A stretch of DNA of 64,000 bases from contig JAEYXH010000016.1 in the NCBI GenBank assembly GCA_023428545.1, positions 62,001 to 126,000 on the forward strand, given 5' to 3'. Every line of letters begins with the position of its first letter. The first letter of the stretch is position 1. Shown one piece after another: positions 26,638-36,254 of this stretch. The notes beneath the pieces were generated by a model that saw only the letters and a list, made by a program, of their open reading frames with translations, was not told where the DNA came from and did not search any database. Source of the DNA: Bacteroidota bacterium. Its GTDB lineage: Bacteria > Bacteroidota > Bacteroidia > Bacteroidales > Prolixibacteraceae. A program made the position numbers and the translations under genes.

Positions 26638-28425
26638 TTAATCCAGTTTTAGCACAGCGAGGAAGGCTTTCTGTGGAACTTCCACATTACCAACCTGTTT
26701 CATGCGTTTTTTTCCCTTCTTTTGTTTTTCCAGAAGTTTCCGTTTACGTGATATGTCACCACCGTAGCATTTGGCTGTAACATCCTTACGCACAGCTTTC
26801 ACCGTTTCACGGGCAATGATTTTTGCGCCGATGGCTGCCTGTATGGCAACATCAAATTGCTGGCGCGGGATCAATTCCCTTAATTTTTCACACATCCTGC
26901 GACCAAAGTTGTATGCATTGTCGAAATGGATGAGTGTGGAAAGCGCATCGACCATCTCTCCATTCAGCAGAATGTCGAGCCTGACCAGTTTTGCTGGTTT
27001 ATATCCGTGTGTGTGGTAATCAAATGATGCGTATCCTCTTGAAATGCTTTTCAGTTTATCGTAAAAATCGAAGACGATTTCTCCAAGTGGCATATCAAAG
27101 ATAAGTTCAGCCCTTTCGGAAGTCAGATAACTTTGACTGACCATGGTCCCCCGTTTTTCCAGACAGAGTGTCATAATCGATCCGATATAGTCGGAAGTGG
27201 TGATGATATTTGCCCTGATATAAGGTTCCTCAATTGTGTCGATCAGGTTTGAAGCAGGCATTCCTGAAGGGTTGTATACATCAATCAGTTCACCATCGGT
27301 CAGCATAATTTTATACGACACGTTGGGAACAGTGGTGATAACATTCATGTCAAATTCGCGGTCGAGTCGCTCCTGGATAATCTCCATATGGAGCAGGCCG
27401 AGAAACCCGCAACGGAATCCAAAGCCCAGGGCAGCCGATGATTCTGGCTCAAAGGTGAGTGATGCATCGTTAAGCTGCAGCTTATCCATAGCATTTCTTA
27501 GATCTTCATAATCGTCAGCATCGATAGGATAAATCCCGGCAAACACCATGGGCTTGACCTCTTCGAATCCATCAATGGCAGTCTGGCAGGGCTGTTTTAC
27601 ATGGGTTATGGTATCACCGACCTTTACTTCCTTGGCTGTTTTGATACCTGAAATAATATAACCCACATCTCCTGCCGATATGGTGTCCCTTGGTTCAAGT
27701 CCAAGCCTTAAAACACCTACCTCCTCGGCGAAATATTCCTTTTTTGTGGCGACAAACTTGACCAGGTCATTCTTCCTGATGGTGCCATTTACTATCTTGA
27801 AATAGGCAATGACGCCCCTGTACGTATTAAAGACAGAATCGAAAATCAACGCTTGCAGGGGGGCGTCGATATCACCGACGGGAGGAGGTATTCTCTCGAT
27901 AATTCTTTCAAGGATCAGTTCAACACCCATCCCGGTTTTTCCACTAGCTTCAATGATGTCATCCCGGTCACAACCGATCAGGTCCATAATTTGTTCAGCC
28001 ACATTCTCGGGCATGGCTGTTTCCATGTCCATCTTGTTCATGACCGGAATGATCTCCAGGTCATTTTCCAGGGCAAGATAAAGATTTGATATAGTTTGGG
28101 CCTGAATGCCCTGTGTTGCATCAATAATCAAAAGAGCACCCTCGCATGCTGCTATGGATCGTGATACTTCATAGCTAAAGTCAACATGGCCGGGAGTGTC
28201 AATAAGGTTCAGCTTATATTTTTCTCCCTTGTACTCGTAGTCCATCTGGATAGCATGGCTTTTAATGGTAATTCCACGTTCCTGCTCCAAATCCATGCTA
28301 TCAAGGACCTGGTCATGCATGTCCCTTTCAGAAACCGTGTTTGTAAACTGCAACAGGCGGTCGGCCAGCGTGCTTTTGCCATGGTCAATATGTGCGATGA
28401 TGCAGAAATTTCTGATTCTATTCAT
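26638..28425 (-). CDS. lepA: Elongation factor 4 (LepA)
   Basis: LepA is a ribosome-associated translational GTPase that helps remodel stalled or late-assembly ribosomes. The 595 residues match the family length. The GTPase domain starts at once with [20 protein letters not shown], then DTPGHVDF (G3) and NKMD (G4). Domains II and V follow, and the LepA-specific C-terminal domain carries [19 protein letters not shown]... and ends in a basic [10 protein letters not shown]. Transcribed alone from a promoter 34 bases upstream. Confidence 0.98.
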   Translation of the reverse strand: MNRIRNFCIIAHIDHGKSTLADRLLQFTNTVSERDMHDQVLDSMDLEQERGITIKSHAIQMDYEYKGEKYKLNLIDTPGHVDFSYEVSRSIAACEGALLIIDATQGIQAQTISNLYLALENDLEIIPVMNKMDMETAMPENVAEQIMDLIGCDRDDIIEASGKTGMGVELILERIIERIPPPVGDIDAPLQALIFDSVFNTYRGVIAYFKIVNGTIRKNDLVKFVATKKEYFAEEVGVLRLGLEPRDTISAGDVGYIISGIKTAKEVKVGDTITHVKQPCQTAIDGFEEVKPMVFAGIYPIDADDYEDLRNAMDKLQLNDASLTFEPESSAALGFGFRCGFLGLLHMEIIQERLDREFDMNVITTVPNVSYKIMLTDGELIDVYNPSGMPASNLIDTIEEPYIRANIITTSDYIGSIMTLCLEKRGTMVSQSYLTSERAELIFDMPLGEIVFDFYDKLKSISRGYASFDYHTHGYKPAKLVRLDILLNGEMVDALSTLIHFDNAYNFGRRMCEKLRELIPRQQFDVAIQAAIGAKIIARETVKAVRKDVTAKCYGGDISRKRKLLEKQKKGKKRMKQVGNVEVPQKAFLAVLKLD

Positions 28426-28458
28426 TTGTTGTTTTTATGGACTTTGCAAAATTCTGCG

Positions 28459-28466
28459 CAAATATA
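28459..28466 (-). promoter_or_regulatory. -7 promoter element of lepA
   Basis: TATATTTG followed by CGC on the minus strand, 34 bases upstream of the lepA ATG. No well-spaced -33 TTG was found. Confidence 0.5.
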
Positions 28467-28925
28467 TTCAATTTTTAGAACCCTCATTGAAATTGGCATG
28501 ATCAGGAGGAAGATATTAACCTGATATATGATCACTTACAGTTTGTTGACATTCATAAAAAAACTGTCATTCAGACATGACAATCTTTGATGTAAAAAGT
28601 TTCCTGCAGTTCTGACATGCCTGACAAAGAATTATATATGAAACATTCAGTCATGTTTTTCGTAAACAAAAATACTTTTGGATATAAGATAAATGAATCT
28701 TTTTTTGATAGTCGTTCTTATCATTTTGATATCCCGATGTGGCATCCCCACCAATTTTCGAAACAAGGATGTATGGGATTCACATCTTTTTTAGTTGTTT
28801 TCATGATTTTTGGTAGAAGTGATTTATTTTGGCATAGTGTTTGTAAAACATTTAATACGAACAACGAAGATTGCTTCAAAGCCATGAAAACAATTTAAAT
28901 AATTAGTTGTTTGATAGATAGAAAA
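28467..28925. other. Non-coding, AT-rich interval between lepA and the orphan RNA locus
   Basis: No gene can be supported in these 460 bases. A 93-codon frame at 28617-28898 has an irregular translation rich in Phe, His and Cys, without a recognisable family. A chance -7-like TACTTTTG lies inside it at 28673. The interval is more AT-rich than its neighbours. Confidence 0.5.
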
Positions 28926-29019
28926 TAATTTTGACTTCATCAGCCCAGTGCTGTTTTTTCATAAGTTTGGTTTAGTTAGGTTTAGTTGGACCCCGGCGCA
29001 GAGGCGCCGGGGTTTTTTT
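28926..29019 (+). ncRNA. Candidate small RNA with its own promoter and terminator
   Basis: TAATTTTG (28926-28933), with TTG at 28907-28909 (16-base spacer), resembles a Bacteroidota promoter. About 55 bases later comes a very strong GC-rich intrinsic terminator (28990-29019). The implied transcript would be about 80 nt, from near 28940 to 29018. It contains a direct repeat GGTTTAGTT (28969-28977 and 28979-28987). No open frame of any length fits, and the plus strand has no gene upstream that could need this terminator. The promoter is inferred; the terminator is clear. Known RNA families could not be matched from memory. Confidence 0.5.
28990..29019 (+). terminator. Strong orphan Rho-independent terminator
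   Basis: ACCCCGGCGC, loop AGAG, GCGCCGGGGT and then TTTTTT. The 10-base GC stem and T-run face plus only; on the minus strand the stem is not followed by a T-run. No annotated plus-strand gene lies upstream. Confidence 0.9.
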
Positions 29020-29110
29020 ATGCAAATTTGAAAGTATTTACCATTCGATTGCAGATCATGGCAGGATCACGTATTTTCGTAGCGTTTTGGCCTCTTTGAT
29101 CGATTTGCCC

Positions 29111-31519
29111 ATGTTTTTCAAGTCACAGAAAGTTTTTTGGATTATTCCGTTTTTATTGCTGTCAAGCCTGTTGTCCAGATCACAGGTAATAACGGTTTTG
29201 GAATCTGGTGTTGGCGATCCATTGGAGGGTGTATTGGTCAGACAGAGAAATCTGATGTTTGTCACTGATATGAATGGTGTTTCTGAATTGGAGAATATAT
29301 CCAGGGATGCACACCTGGTCTTTTACCATAACGCCTTTGAAACAGAGTCAAAGACCTTTGCGGAAATTGAACAAGACTCAAACCGAATATATTTGACCCG
29401 GAAATTGGTCAGCATCGACGAAATTGTCATTTCCGGAAACCGAAGGAGCCAGGTACGATCTGAGTCAATTTCACGGATTCATGTCCTGAATGCTGACCAG
29501 GTATGGAAATATCAACCACAGACATCAGCCGACCTGGCAGGTCTTGATGGAGAGGTTTTTATTCAAAAGAGCCAGCAAGGTGGTGGAAGTCCAATGATAC
29601 GAGGTTTTTCGGCAAACAGGTTGTTGCTGGTTGTTGACGGAGTCAGGATGAACAATGCAACCTTCAGAAGTGGAAACTTGCAGAATATTGTATCCATAGA
29701 TCCTAATATGGTGGAAACTACCGAAGTGATTCCCGGACCAGGATCGGTTATTTACGGTTCGGATGCCATTGGAGGGGTTTTGAGCTTTAATACATACAAG
29801 CCAGGTGTTTCCGGCTTAAGCAGTTTGCAAATCAAACCCTTTATGTCGGTCAGGTATTCTTCGGCGGCCGGGGAGAAAACATTGCACGGGCGGATGATTG
29901 CCACTAAGGGAAAGTGGGGATCATTGTTGTCGGTCACATATTCTGATTTCGACCATCTTAGGATGGGTAAAAATGGTCCGGAAGACTACCTTCGATCCTG
30001 GTATACTGAAGGGGGAAATTTCGATGGTGTTGATGAGGTCATGGTCAATCCTGATCCTCAAGTACAGAGAAATACTGCCTACAGCCAATTGAACCTTATG
30101 GCCAAATTGAGGTACCGGCCGAATTCAAAGCTGGATGTTTCATTCGGAGCCATACACAGTGCCACCGGGAATGTTCCCCGCTACGACAGACTCATTGTCA
30201 TGAAAAATAGCCTTCCCAGATATGGAGAGTGGTACTATGGGCCCCAGGAATGGAATCTTTACTCGGTTCAAACCGGATGGTATCCTGAAAATCAATGGTT
30301 CGACAGGTTAAGTTTCCTGGCAGGATTCCAAAGATTCAGGGAGAGCCGTCACGACCGTAACTGGAACGATCCGATAATCTTTCACAGATCGGAGCGTGTC
30401 GGTGTAGGTAGCTTAAACCTTGATTTTGAGAAAAACCTGTCGGATAAGAATTTTCTGTCCTACGGCTTTGAGGTGTCAGCCAATAAGGTCAATTCAAACG
30501 GAGAATCAGAGAATCGGATTTCAGGAGTAAAAATCCCTGTGGCACCGCGATATCCCGATGGGTCAGTCTATGAAACCTATGCAGCATACGTGTCAGGAGA
30601 ATTTAGAAGGAAGGACCTTAGATTTTCAGGTGGTTTACGGTTAACCCTGACCCATCTGAAGGGTAGTTTTGAGTCAGGTCTTTATGAGTTTCCTTTCAAA
30701 GGTTTTGAAATGACCCATCCGGCATTGGCCGGTAATGCTGGTATGCTCTGGACCCCGACAGCATCATGGCAAGTCACGGTGAATGGCTCAACCGGATTCA
30801 GGAGTCCTAACATTGATGATATTGGAAAAGTATTTGACTCGGAGCCTGGCAATGTTGTGGTTCCAAATCCTGAACTAAACCCAGAAATAGTTTATAACCT
30901 CGAAGTAGGGGCGACTTGGGTGAGCGGAAACAAATCTCAAATCGAACTCAATATTTTCAGGACTTGGCTCGATAATGCCATGGTACGAAGGCCATTTCTT
31001 TTCGAAGGCAAAGATACCATTCCGTACAATGGAGTGCCCAGTAAGGTCGAAGCCCTTGTAAATACAGACCATGCAAACCTTTATGGAGCAAGCATTTCCT
31101 TTAATGTCAATCTGTTACCCGGACTTATATTTAAGCAACAATTGACAATCATGGATGGTGAAGATTCTGACGGACTTCCGCTCCGGCATATTCCTCCTGC
31201 TTTTGGGACAACCGGGCTGGTATATGAGAAGGGCAGGTGGTATGCACGGTTCAATATGCAATATAACGGCCCTGTTTCCAATGACAGACTTGCAGCTGAC
31301 GAGAAAGACAAGCCTTATTTATATGTTCCCGACAAGGAAGGGTTACCTTATTCTCCGGCCTGGATGACAATGAACTTAGCTTCCAGTTACAGGCTTTCAC
31401 AGAACCTGGTTATATCGTTGGGTGTCGACAATCTTCTTGATAAGAGATTTAGGCCCTATTCTTCAGGTGTTGTTTCAGCCGGGCAGAATTGGGTACTTTC
31501 AGCCGTGATTGAACTTTAA
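29111..31519 (+). CDS. TonB-dependent receptor, hemoglobin/heme-receptor type
   Basis: This outer-membrane receptor has 802 residues from the ATG at 29111; a TTG-started extension of 8 residues is rejected. A signal peptide ends near residue 25. A short carboxypeptidase-regulatory-like segment (DPLEGVLV...TDMNGVSELENI) follows, then the plug domain with GGGSPMIRGFSANRLLLVVDG, and SVIYGSDAIGG. This plug text is typical of the hemoglobin/transferrin/lactoferrin receptor family. The beta-barrel fills the rest and ends in the expected aromatic/hydrophobic pattern (WVLSAVIEL). Heme or a heme protein is the likely ligand by family, not proven. It lies upstream of a small membrane-protein gene and a PQQ-type propeller gene. 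Confidence 0.92.
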   Translation: MFFKSQKVFWIIPFLLLSSLLSRSQVITVLESGVGDPLEGVLVRQRNLMFVTDMNGVSELENISRDAHLVFYHNAFETESKTFAEIEQDSNRIYLTRKLVSIDEIVISGNRRSQVRSESISRIHVLNADQVWKYQPQTSADLAGLDGEVFIQKSQQGGGSPMIRGFSANRLLLVVDGVRMNNATFRSGNLQNIVSIDPNMVETTEVIPGPGSVIYGSDAIGGVLSFNTYKPGVSGLSSLQIKPFMSVRYSSAAGEKTLHGRMIATKGKWGSLLSVTYSDFDHLRMGKNGPEDYLRSWYTEGGNFDGVDEVMVNPDPQVQRNTAYSQLNLMAKLRYRPNSKLDVSFGAIHSATGNVPRYDRLIVMKNSLPRYGEWYYGPQEWNLYSVQTGWYPENQWFDRLSFLAGFQRFRESRHDRNWNDPIIFHRSERVGVGSLNLDFEKNLSDKNFLSYGFEVSANKVNSNGESENRISGVKIPVAPRYPDGSVYETYAAYVSGEFRRKDLRFSGGLRLTLTHLKGSFESGLYEFPFKGFEMTHPALAGNAGMLWTPTASWQVTVNGSTGFRSPNIDDIGKVFDSEPGNVVVPNPELNPEIVYNLEVGATWVSGNKSQIELNIFRTWLDNAMVRRPFLFEGKDTIPYNGVPSKVEALVNTDHANLYGASISFNVNLLPGLIFKQQLTIMDGEDSDGLPLRHIPPAFGTTGLVYEKGRWYARFNMQYNGPVSNDRLAADEKDKPYLYVPDKEGLPYSPAWMTMNLASSYRLSQNLVISLGVDNLLDKRFRPYSSGVVSAGQNWVLSAVIEL

Positions 31520-31641
31520 GGATTCATGCCCGGAATCTTTATAATGCAGATCTGGGTCGCAAATTTCCACCAATTCAAATTTTGTTGGAATTCATGACCT
31601 TAGGATGGGCGAAATTGTCTAATTTTATATAAAAATGACCC

Positions 31642-32106
31642 ATGATCGAGAATATCCGGCTGGGTAAAACCTTTGGGCCTCAACTCTCTTTTTCAGGATG
31701 GATTCTTTTAATTTTTGGAGCTTTCTTTATAACTGATGTTATGGGAATGTTACTGGTGGTGCTTGGGTTGTTTTTGGGATCCATGACTGATGGTGTTTTG
31801 ATTGATTTCGATCAAAGGAGGATCAAAAGATATTCGTCACCATTTGGATTCAATTTGCCTGGTCGTTGGGAAGAAATTGAACAACATTCAGGCTTGGTCG
31901 TAATCCCATTTCGTAAAGAGTACGCAGTGCTGAGTCGTTCAAACCTGAGAAATGCCACTGTCATTTCAGATTACAGGATTTTTTTGACCAGCCACAACCA
32001 AAAGCCACGGTATCCAATTAAAGCTTGTGTAACCAAGGAGGATGCCATTTCAGAGGCGGACAGGTTTTCTGGATTGCTGCACATTCCCGTCATGAAAATT
32101 GCATAG
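31642..32106 (+). CDS. Hypothetical membrane protein with two N-terminal helices
   Basis: The 154-residue protein has two adjacent hydrophobic segments (about 17-33 and 35-50) and a soluble C-terminal part of about 100 residues starting at the polar stretch DFDQRRIKRYSSPFG. The topology resembles small PH-like or DUF membrane proteins with a cytoplasmic domain, but no family was recognised. It lies 122 bases after the TonB receptor gene and 35 bases before the propeller gene, all on the plus strand. No function can be inferred beyond envelope location. Confidence 0.7.
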   Translation: MIENIRLGKTFGPQLSFSGWILLIFGAFFITDVMGMLLVVLGLFLGSMTDGVLIDFDQRRIKRYSSPFGFNLPGRWEEIEQHSGLVVIPFRKEYAVLSRSNLRNATVISDYRIFLTSHNQKPRYPIKACVTKEDAISEADRFSGLLHIPVMKIA

Positions 32107-32141
32107 GTACTTTAGAAGAACCATTAACCAAATAATATCCG

Positions 32142-33368
32142 ATGAAAACAACATTCTTTTTTGCCATAATAGGGCTATTTGTTTCAATTAGCAGTGCTAT
32201 TTACGCACAAGACAACAGGGATTGTAATGGATGGAGGGGGCCTGAAAGGAATGGCCGGGTAACTGGATTTGACATTCCTGATTCGTGGCCAGGCCAGTTG
32301 AACAAGACATGGCAGGTGTCTGTTGGCCTTGGTGATGCTTCCCCGGTTTTGTTCAAGGGGAAAATATATTTGCACACCCTAAAAAACGAGACAGAGGTAG
32401 CTCTTTGTATCGATGCGAATTCTGGAAGGATTATCTGGGAAGAGATCAATAATCCGGCCCCTGAAGTTACGGGAGGTGCTGCGAGTCATCCCGGTCCCAG
32501 AAGTACCCCGGCAATTGCCGGTGGCCTGGTTTATAACCTTGGAGCCGGAGGGCATTTCACCTGCAGGGATGCACTGACTGGATCATTGGTATGGAGAAAT
32601 GATGAGTATAAGGATGAGGTACCACAGTTTTTTGTATCATGTTCCCCATTGGTTGTCGATAACAAGGTCATCGTACACCTGGGGGGAAAGGAAAAGGGAA
32701 CAGTTGTCGCTTTTTCAGCATCAGACGGATCGATAATTTGGGAACTAAAGGGTGAATCGAGTACCTATTCCTCTCCAATACTGATGCAAAACCAAGACAA
32801 CCTATTGGTTGTGCAGGGCGAAACCGACTTGTTGGGAATATCATTGGACAAGGGAGAATTACTTTGGAAATATTCAACACCGACAAGTCAACGTTTTTAT
32901 AACTCGTCAACCCCTGTCATTCAAGGGAATTCTATTTATATTGCTGGTCAGGGTTCAGGAACGAGAGCTCTCGTAATAGAGAAACAAGGCAACACTTTTG
33001 GGGTGACTGAACTATGGAATAATCCGGAAATCGGGGTATCTTTTAATACGCCTGTATTGAAGGATGGTTTCCTTTATGCAAACGAGGCACGCTTTGGAAA
33101 TATCTTCTGTGTTAATGCACAATCAGGAACACTTGCCTGGATTGATACCACCAAGCATAACCGGTTTGCCTCGGTCCAGGATCTGGAAACCGTGCTGGCC
33201 ACTTTGCCTGCTACGGGACAACTGATCTTTTACAAACCGGATCCGTCAATGTATAAGGAAATAATCGCTTATAAGGTAGCAGAAACTGAAGTTTATGCAC
33301 ATCCTGTTTTTTCTGGCAGAAGAGTATTCGTAAAGGATAAGGAGTACCTGACCTGTTGGGAGTTTTGA
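32142..33368 (+). CDS. Secreted PQQ-binding-like beta-propeller protein
   Basis: The 408-residue protein has a signal peptide (MKTTFFFAIIGLFVSISSAIYAQ) and repeats of about 40-50 residues. Characteristic strands are ALCIDANSGRIIWEE, TCRDALTGSLVWRND, VAFSASDGSIIWELKG, LGISLDKGELLWKY and FCVNAQSGTLAWID; the recurring A/D-x-x-G-x-x-x-W text marks the PQQ-like propeller. N-terminal WRGPERNGRV is common in planctomycete- and Bacteroidota-type proteins of this group. Catalytic dehydrogenase residues cannot be confirmed, so it is more likely a binding or scaffold protein than a quinoprotein enzyme. Confidence 0.88.
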   Translation: MKTTFFFAIIGLFVSISSAIYAQDNRDCNGWRGPERNGRVTGFDIPDSWPGQLNKTWQVSVGLGDASPVLFKGKIYLHTLKNETEVALCIDANSGRIIWEEINNPAPEVTGGAASHPGPRSTPAIAGGLVYNLGAGGHFTCRDALTGSLVWRNDEYKDEVPQFFVSCSPLVVDNKVIVHLGGKEKGTVVAFSASDGSIIWELKGESSTYSSPILMQNQDNLLVVQGETDLLGISLDKGELLWKYSTPTSQRFYNSSTPVIQGNSIYIAGQGSGTRALVIEKQGNTFGVTELWNNPEIGVSFNTPVLKDGFLYANEARFGNIFCVNAQSGTLAWIDTTKHNRFASVQDLETVLATLPATGQLIFYKPDPSMYKEIIAYKVAETEVYAHPVFSGRRVFVKDKEYLTCWEF

Positions 33369-33695
33369 TTTGCATGTTTCGTTGTTTTACTACTATCCGT
33401 TATTTCCTGATGCCATTTTAGGAAGCTGTTGCCTTGAAAAAACTTTGATTTTCAATTAACCATCATAACTTTTCCTTCAGATGGCCGTTCTAAAGAAACT
33501 ATGTTGATAGTTCTATTGGATTGGCAATTCCCATTCGCTTGGGTTATATTTTGCATCAGGGCGATATACACTGCTTCATGTTGTGGAAGAAGACCATTGT
33601 ATAGCTGCGTCTGATGAGGCCTCCCCTAGGACTTCATTGTTTAATGATATTGGCAAAATTGGCGGATATGAGCCCGGAATGAAGAATATGCAAAT
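33369..33695. other. Intergenic interval upstream of the second TonB receptor gene
   Basis: No gene, hairpin with T-run or exact TAnnTTTG element was seen in these 327 bases. The interval presumably carries the promoter of the TonB receptor gene at 33696. Confidence 0.4.
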
Positions 33696-36254
33696 ATGAG
33701 AATACTTATTTTCCTATTGGTTACCTTGTTGGCAGCTGGTACAATTGATGCCCAACCCAGGCGAGGCGGCAAGGTAAAGCGAAAGTACCGCCAGGTGGAT
33801 GCAGTTAGGCAGGATCTTCCGGAGGTATTTGTCCACGGTAGGGTACTGAATCAGGATAGGATGCCACTCGTCGGTGCAACTGTTACTGTGCCGGGAATGA
33901 GACTTGGCGTGCACACCAATGGCGAGGGACGTTATTTCCTGCGTGGACTGCCAACCGGCAAAGTATCAATCATGGTTTCCTATACGGGTTACAAAACAAA
34001 AATCATCGATTATTATCTACAGGAGGGGAATAATGATGTATATTTTACCCTCGACGAGGATAGGGTCGCCCTGGAGGCTGCGCCTGTTACCCTTCAGGTT
34101 TTGGAACAACACTTGCTGGAAATTCCCGCATCCGCAACAACATTCAGTAAAACTTTCACGGAACGCAACAATTTTCGTCAGTTAACCGATTACCTTCAGT
34201 TTGTACCAGGGGTGGTTGCAATTGGTGCCGAGCTGGTACAGCCTTTTTATTCAGTCAGGGGGATTCACGGGAATGGATTTAGTCCCGAAAATTCGCCGGC
34301 AATGGCTTTTCGGATGAACAATGTTCCCATAAACAGGGGTATATGGATGCCAACACGCCTGTATGATATGGAACGGGTTGAAGTGATGAACGGACCTGCT
34401 GGAACGCTCTATGGAGCTGATGCATTTATGGGGGTGGTTAACATGGTTACCCGAAAGCCTGAATCTGGTTTTTCAGGTTTCGCTTCAGCATCATACGGGT
34501 CTTTTGGTGGGAGAGAGGCTGAGGGTGCCTTGAATATACCCATATACAAGAATTTTGTAATTGCACGTGCATCAGGGGTTTATTATCGCCAGGACGGCTA
34601 TGTTGAAAATATTTCCGGCGAAAACCTGAACGGGGCAAATATGGCGGCTGGCCGAGTAATGCTCAGGATCATTCCTTATTACAGAACACAAATAGATCTC
34701 GAGTTTAATTACCAGAACGACCGACATTCGGGAGTTGCCTGGGTAAGCAAAAATATTCCCGGTACAGACATCGAAAATGATATTTTCAATACACCAGTTT
34801 CGACTGATTGGGGTGATTTTCCCGGGACCCAAAGAGAGGCAATGGGCGGCTCATTGCAATTGAGACATTATAAAAATGAAAATAATTATCTCACTACCAT
34901 AAGTTCATGGTCGAATGGGAAGATGAATTTAAACCGTGACGGAGATGGCCTTCCGATTCCGGTTATTGGCACTTCGGAGAGTCAAAACGTGAAACAACTT
35001 ATTCAGGAGGTTCGGTATAGTTTTTCACGCCGGAGCAGGACAAATGGAATTGTTGGAATAAAATACCTTAATGAAGAGCTTGATCATTCGCTGGATAAGC
35101 AGTTTAATGAGCAATATTTAGGTCGGCTATTTATGAATCAGCCAATCATTGGGGTTGATGGAACATTTTCACCACTTATCGCATTGCCGAATGATTCAAC
35201 CCTGGGAATCCTTTCAGGAGCTACATTGCCGATCAATCATGGTGAGGGGACTAATTACCTTTCTTCGTTTCAGTCAGTGGAATTGTATGCTGATGCAGCA
35301 TTTAGAATCAGGCCCAGGCTTACCTTTACTGCAGGCTTACGTGGCACTGCAGGCATGTTGAAAGTTTCGGGTGATGCATATATTTCAGGTGGAGAGCCAT
35401 CGGTTATCGGCAAAATTGGTCCGAATAGACCTGGTTTGGAATATAAATCAGGAAGCAGGCCTGAAGTTACCAGGAGATTTATCTCTCCCTCTTTGAGAGT
35501 TGGCCTGAAGCATGATTTCAACAGTGTATCCAATGTTTTTCTCGGTTATTCTTACAATAAACGGTTACCGGTTGTAAGGTTTGAAAGCTCAGGTTTTCCC
35601 AATAAGCCTGTTGCTGAAAAGATTCAAAGCATGGAGGCTGGATTCAAGGTTTCGGTTCTGCACCGATTTTGGATTGATGCCACATTTTTCTACCAGATGT
35701 ATGGTGACTTCAATGCGATTGTGATGGATACAACCTTGAACATGGCTGTTACAAAAGATACTGGAAAGTCAACAGGTTACGGAACAGAGTTGAAGTTAAA
35801 GGCCGCTATACTTAAGGGACTTGATTTTTTCGGGAATTACTCCTACCTGAATTCAACGGTTGGAGAAAAGGATCGAAATGGCGACATCCAAATACTGCAA
35901 GGACATCAGTTTGGTTATGCGCCTAAACATGCTTTTGATGCGGGAATATGGGGACGAATCAACCTTGCACACGATATCCTGGTTTTTATGAATCCCGCTT
36001 ATTCATGGAACAGTGGGTATTGGTTTGATGAGGCAAACATTCAGGGCTTCAACCAGGATAGTTATGGCATTTTCAATGTTGTGGCAGGCGTAGAATTGAG
36101 CCAACCTTCCATTGTTGTTTCAGCTTCGGCATACAATATATTGAATGATAGGTATGTGAAAAGTGTTGACCGAAGCAATGAATATTTTGGGTTTGTTACC
36201 TATGTGCCTGGTTCACCAAGAATACTGGGATTAAAAATTAAATGGAATTTTTAA
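33696..36254 (+). CDS. TonB-dependent receptor with N-terminal carboxypeptidase-regulatory-like domain
   Basis: This 852-residue outer-membrane receptor has a signal peptide (about 1-19) and a basic stretch. A CarboxypepD_reg-like beta-sandwich follows (about 45-125: VFVHGRVLNQDRMPLVGATVTV...VSIMVSYTGYKT), as in SusC-type and other Bacteroidota receptors. The plug includes DYLQFVPGVVAIGAELVQPFYSVRGI and GPAGTLYGADAFMGVVN. The barrel ends LGLKIKWNF with the terminal Phe required for BAM recognition. It is not a SusC homolog by length, and no SusD follows. Its stop shares the bases TTAA with the stop of the convergent hemH gene. The ligand is unknown; the heme neighbourhood suggests iron or porphyrin. 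Confidence 0.92.
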   Translation: MRILIFLLVTLLAAGTIDAQPRRGGKVKRKYRQVDAVRQDLPEVFVHGRVLNQDRMPLVGATVTVPGMRLGVHTNGEGRYFLRGLPTGKVSIMVSYTGYKTKIIDYYLQEGNNDVYFTLDEDRVALEAAPVTLQVLEQHLLEIPASATTFSKTFTERNNFRQLTDYLQFVPGVVAIGAELVQPFYSVRGIHGNGFSPENSPAMAFRMNNVPINRGIWMPTRLYDMERVEVMNGPAGTLYGADAFMGVVNMVTRKPESGFSGFASASYGSFGGREAEGALNIPIYKNFVIARASGVYYRQDGYVENISGENLNGANMAAGRVMLRIIPYYRTQIDLEFNYQNDRHSGVAWVSKNIPGTDIENDIFNTPVSTDWGDFPGTQREAMGGSLQLRHYKNENNYLTTISSWSNGKMNLNRDGDGLPIPVIGTSESQNVKQLIQEVRYSFSRRSRTNGIVGIKYLNEELDHSLDKQFNEQYLGRLFMNQPIIGVDGTFSPLIALPNDSTLGILSGATLPINHGEGTNYLSSFQSVELYADAAFRIRPRLTFTAGLRGTAGMLKVSGDAYISGGEPSVIGKIGPNRPGLEYKSGSRPEVTRRFISPSLRVGLKHDFNSVSNVFLGYSYNKRLPVVRFESSGFPNKPVAEKIQSMEAGFKVSVLHRFWIDATFFYQMYGDFNAIVMDTTLNMAVTKDTGKSTGYGTELKLKAAILKGLDFFGNYSYLNSTVGEKDRNGDIQILQGHQFGYAPKHAFDAGIWGRINLAHDILVFMNPAYSWNSGYWFDEANIQGFNQDSYGIFNVVAGVELSQPSIVVSASAYNILNDRYVKSVDRSNEYFGFVTYVPGSPRILGLKIKWNF

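Noticed and set aside
28617..28898. 93-codon frame on the plus strand between lepA and the orphan terminator
   Set aside because: The translation is irregular, rich in Phe, His and Cys and has no family resemblance; the region is AT-rich, and a chance -7 element lies inside it. It might be a degraded gene, but nothing supports that.
29087..29110. N-terminal extension of the TonB receptor from a TTG codon
   Set aside because: The ATG at 29111 directly precedes a good signal peptide; the eight extra residues would spoil it.
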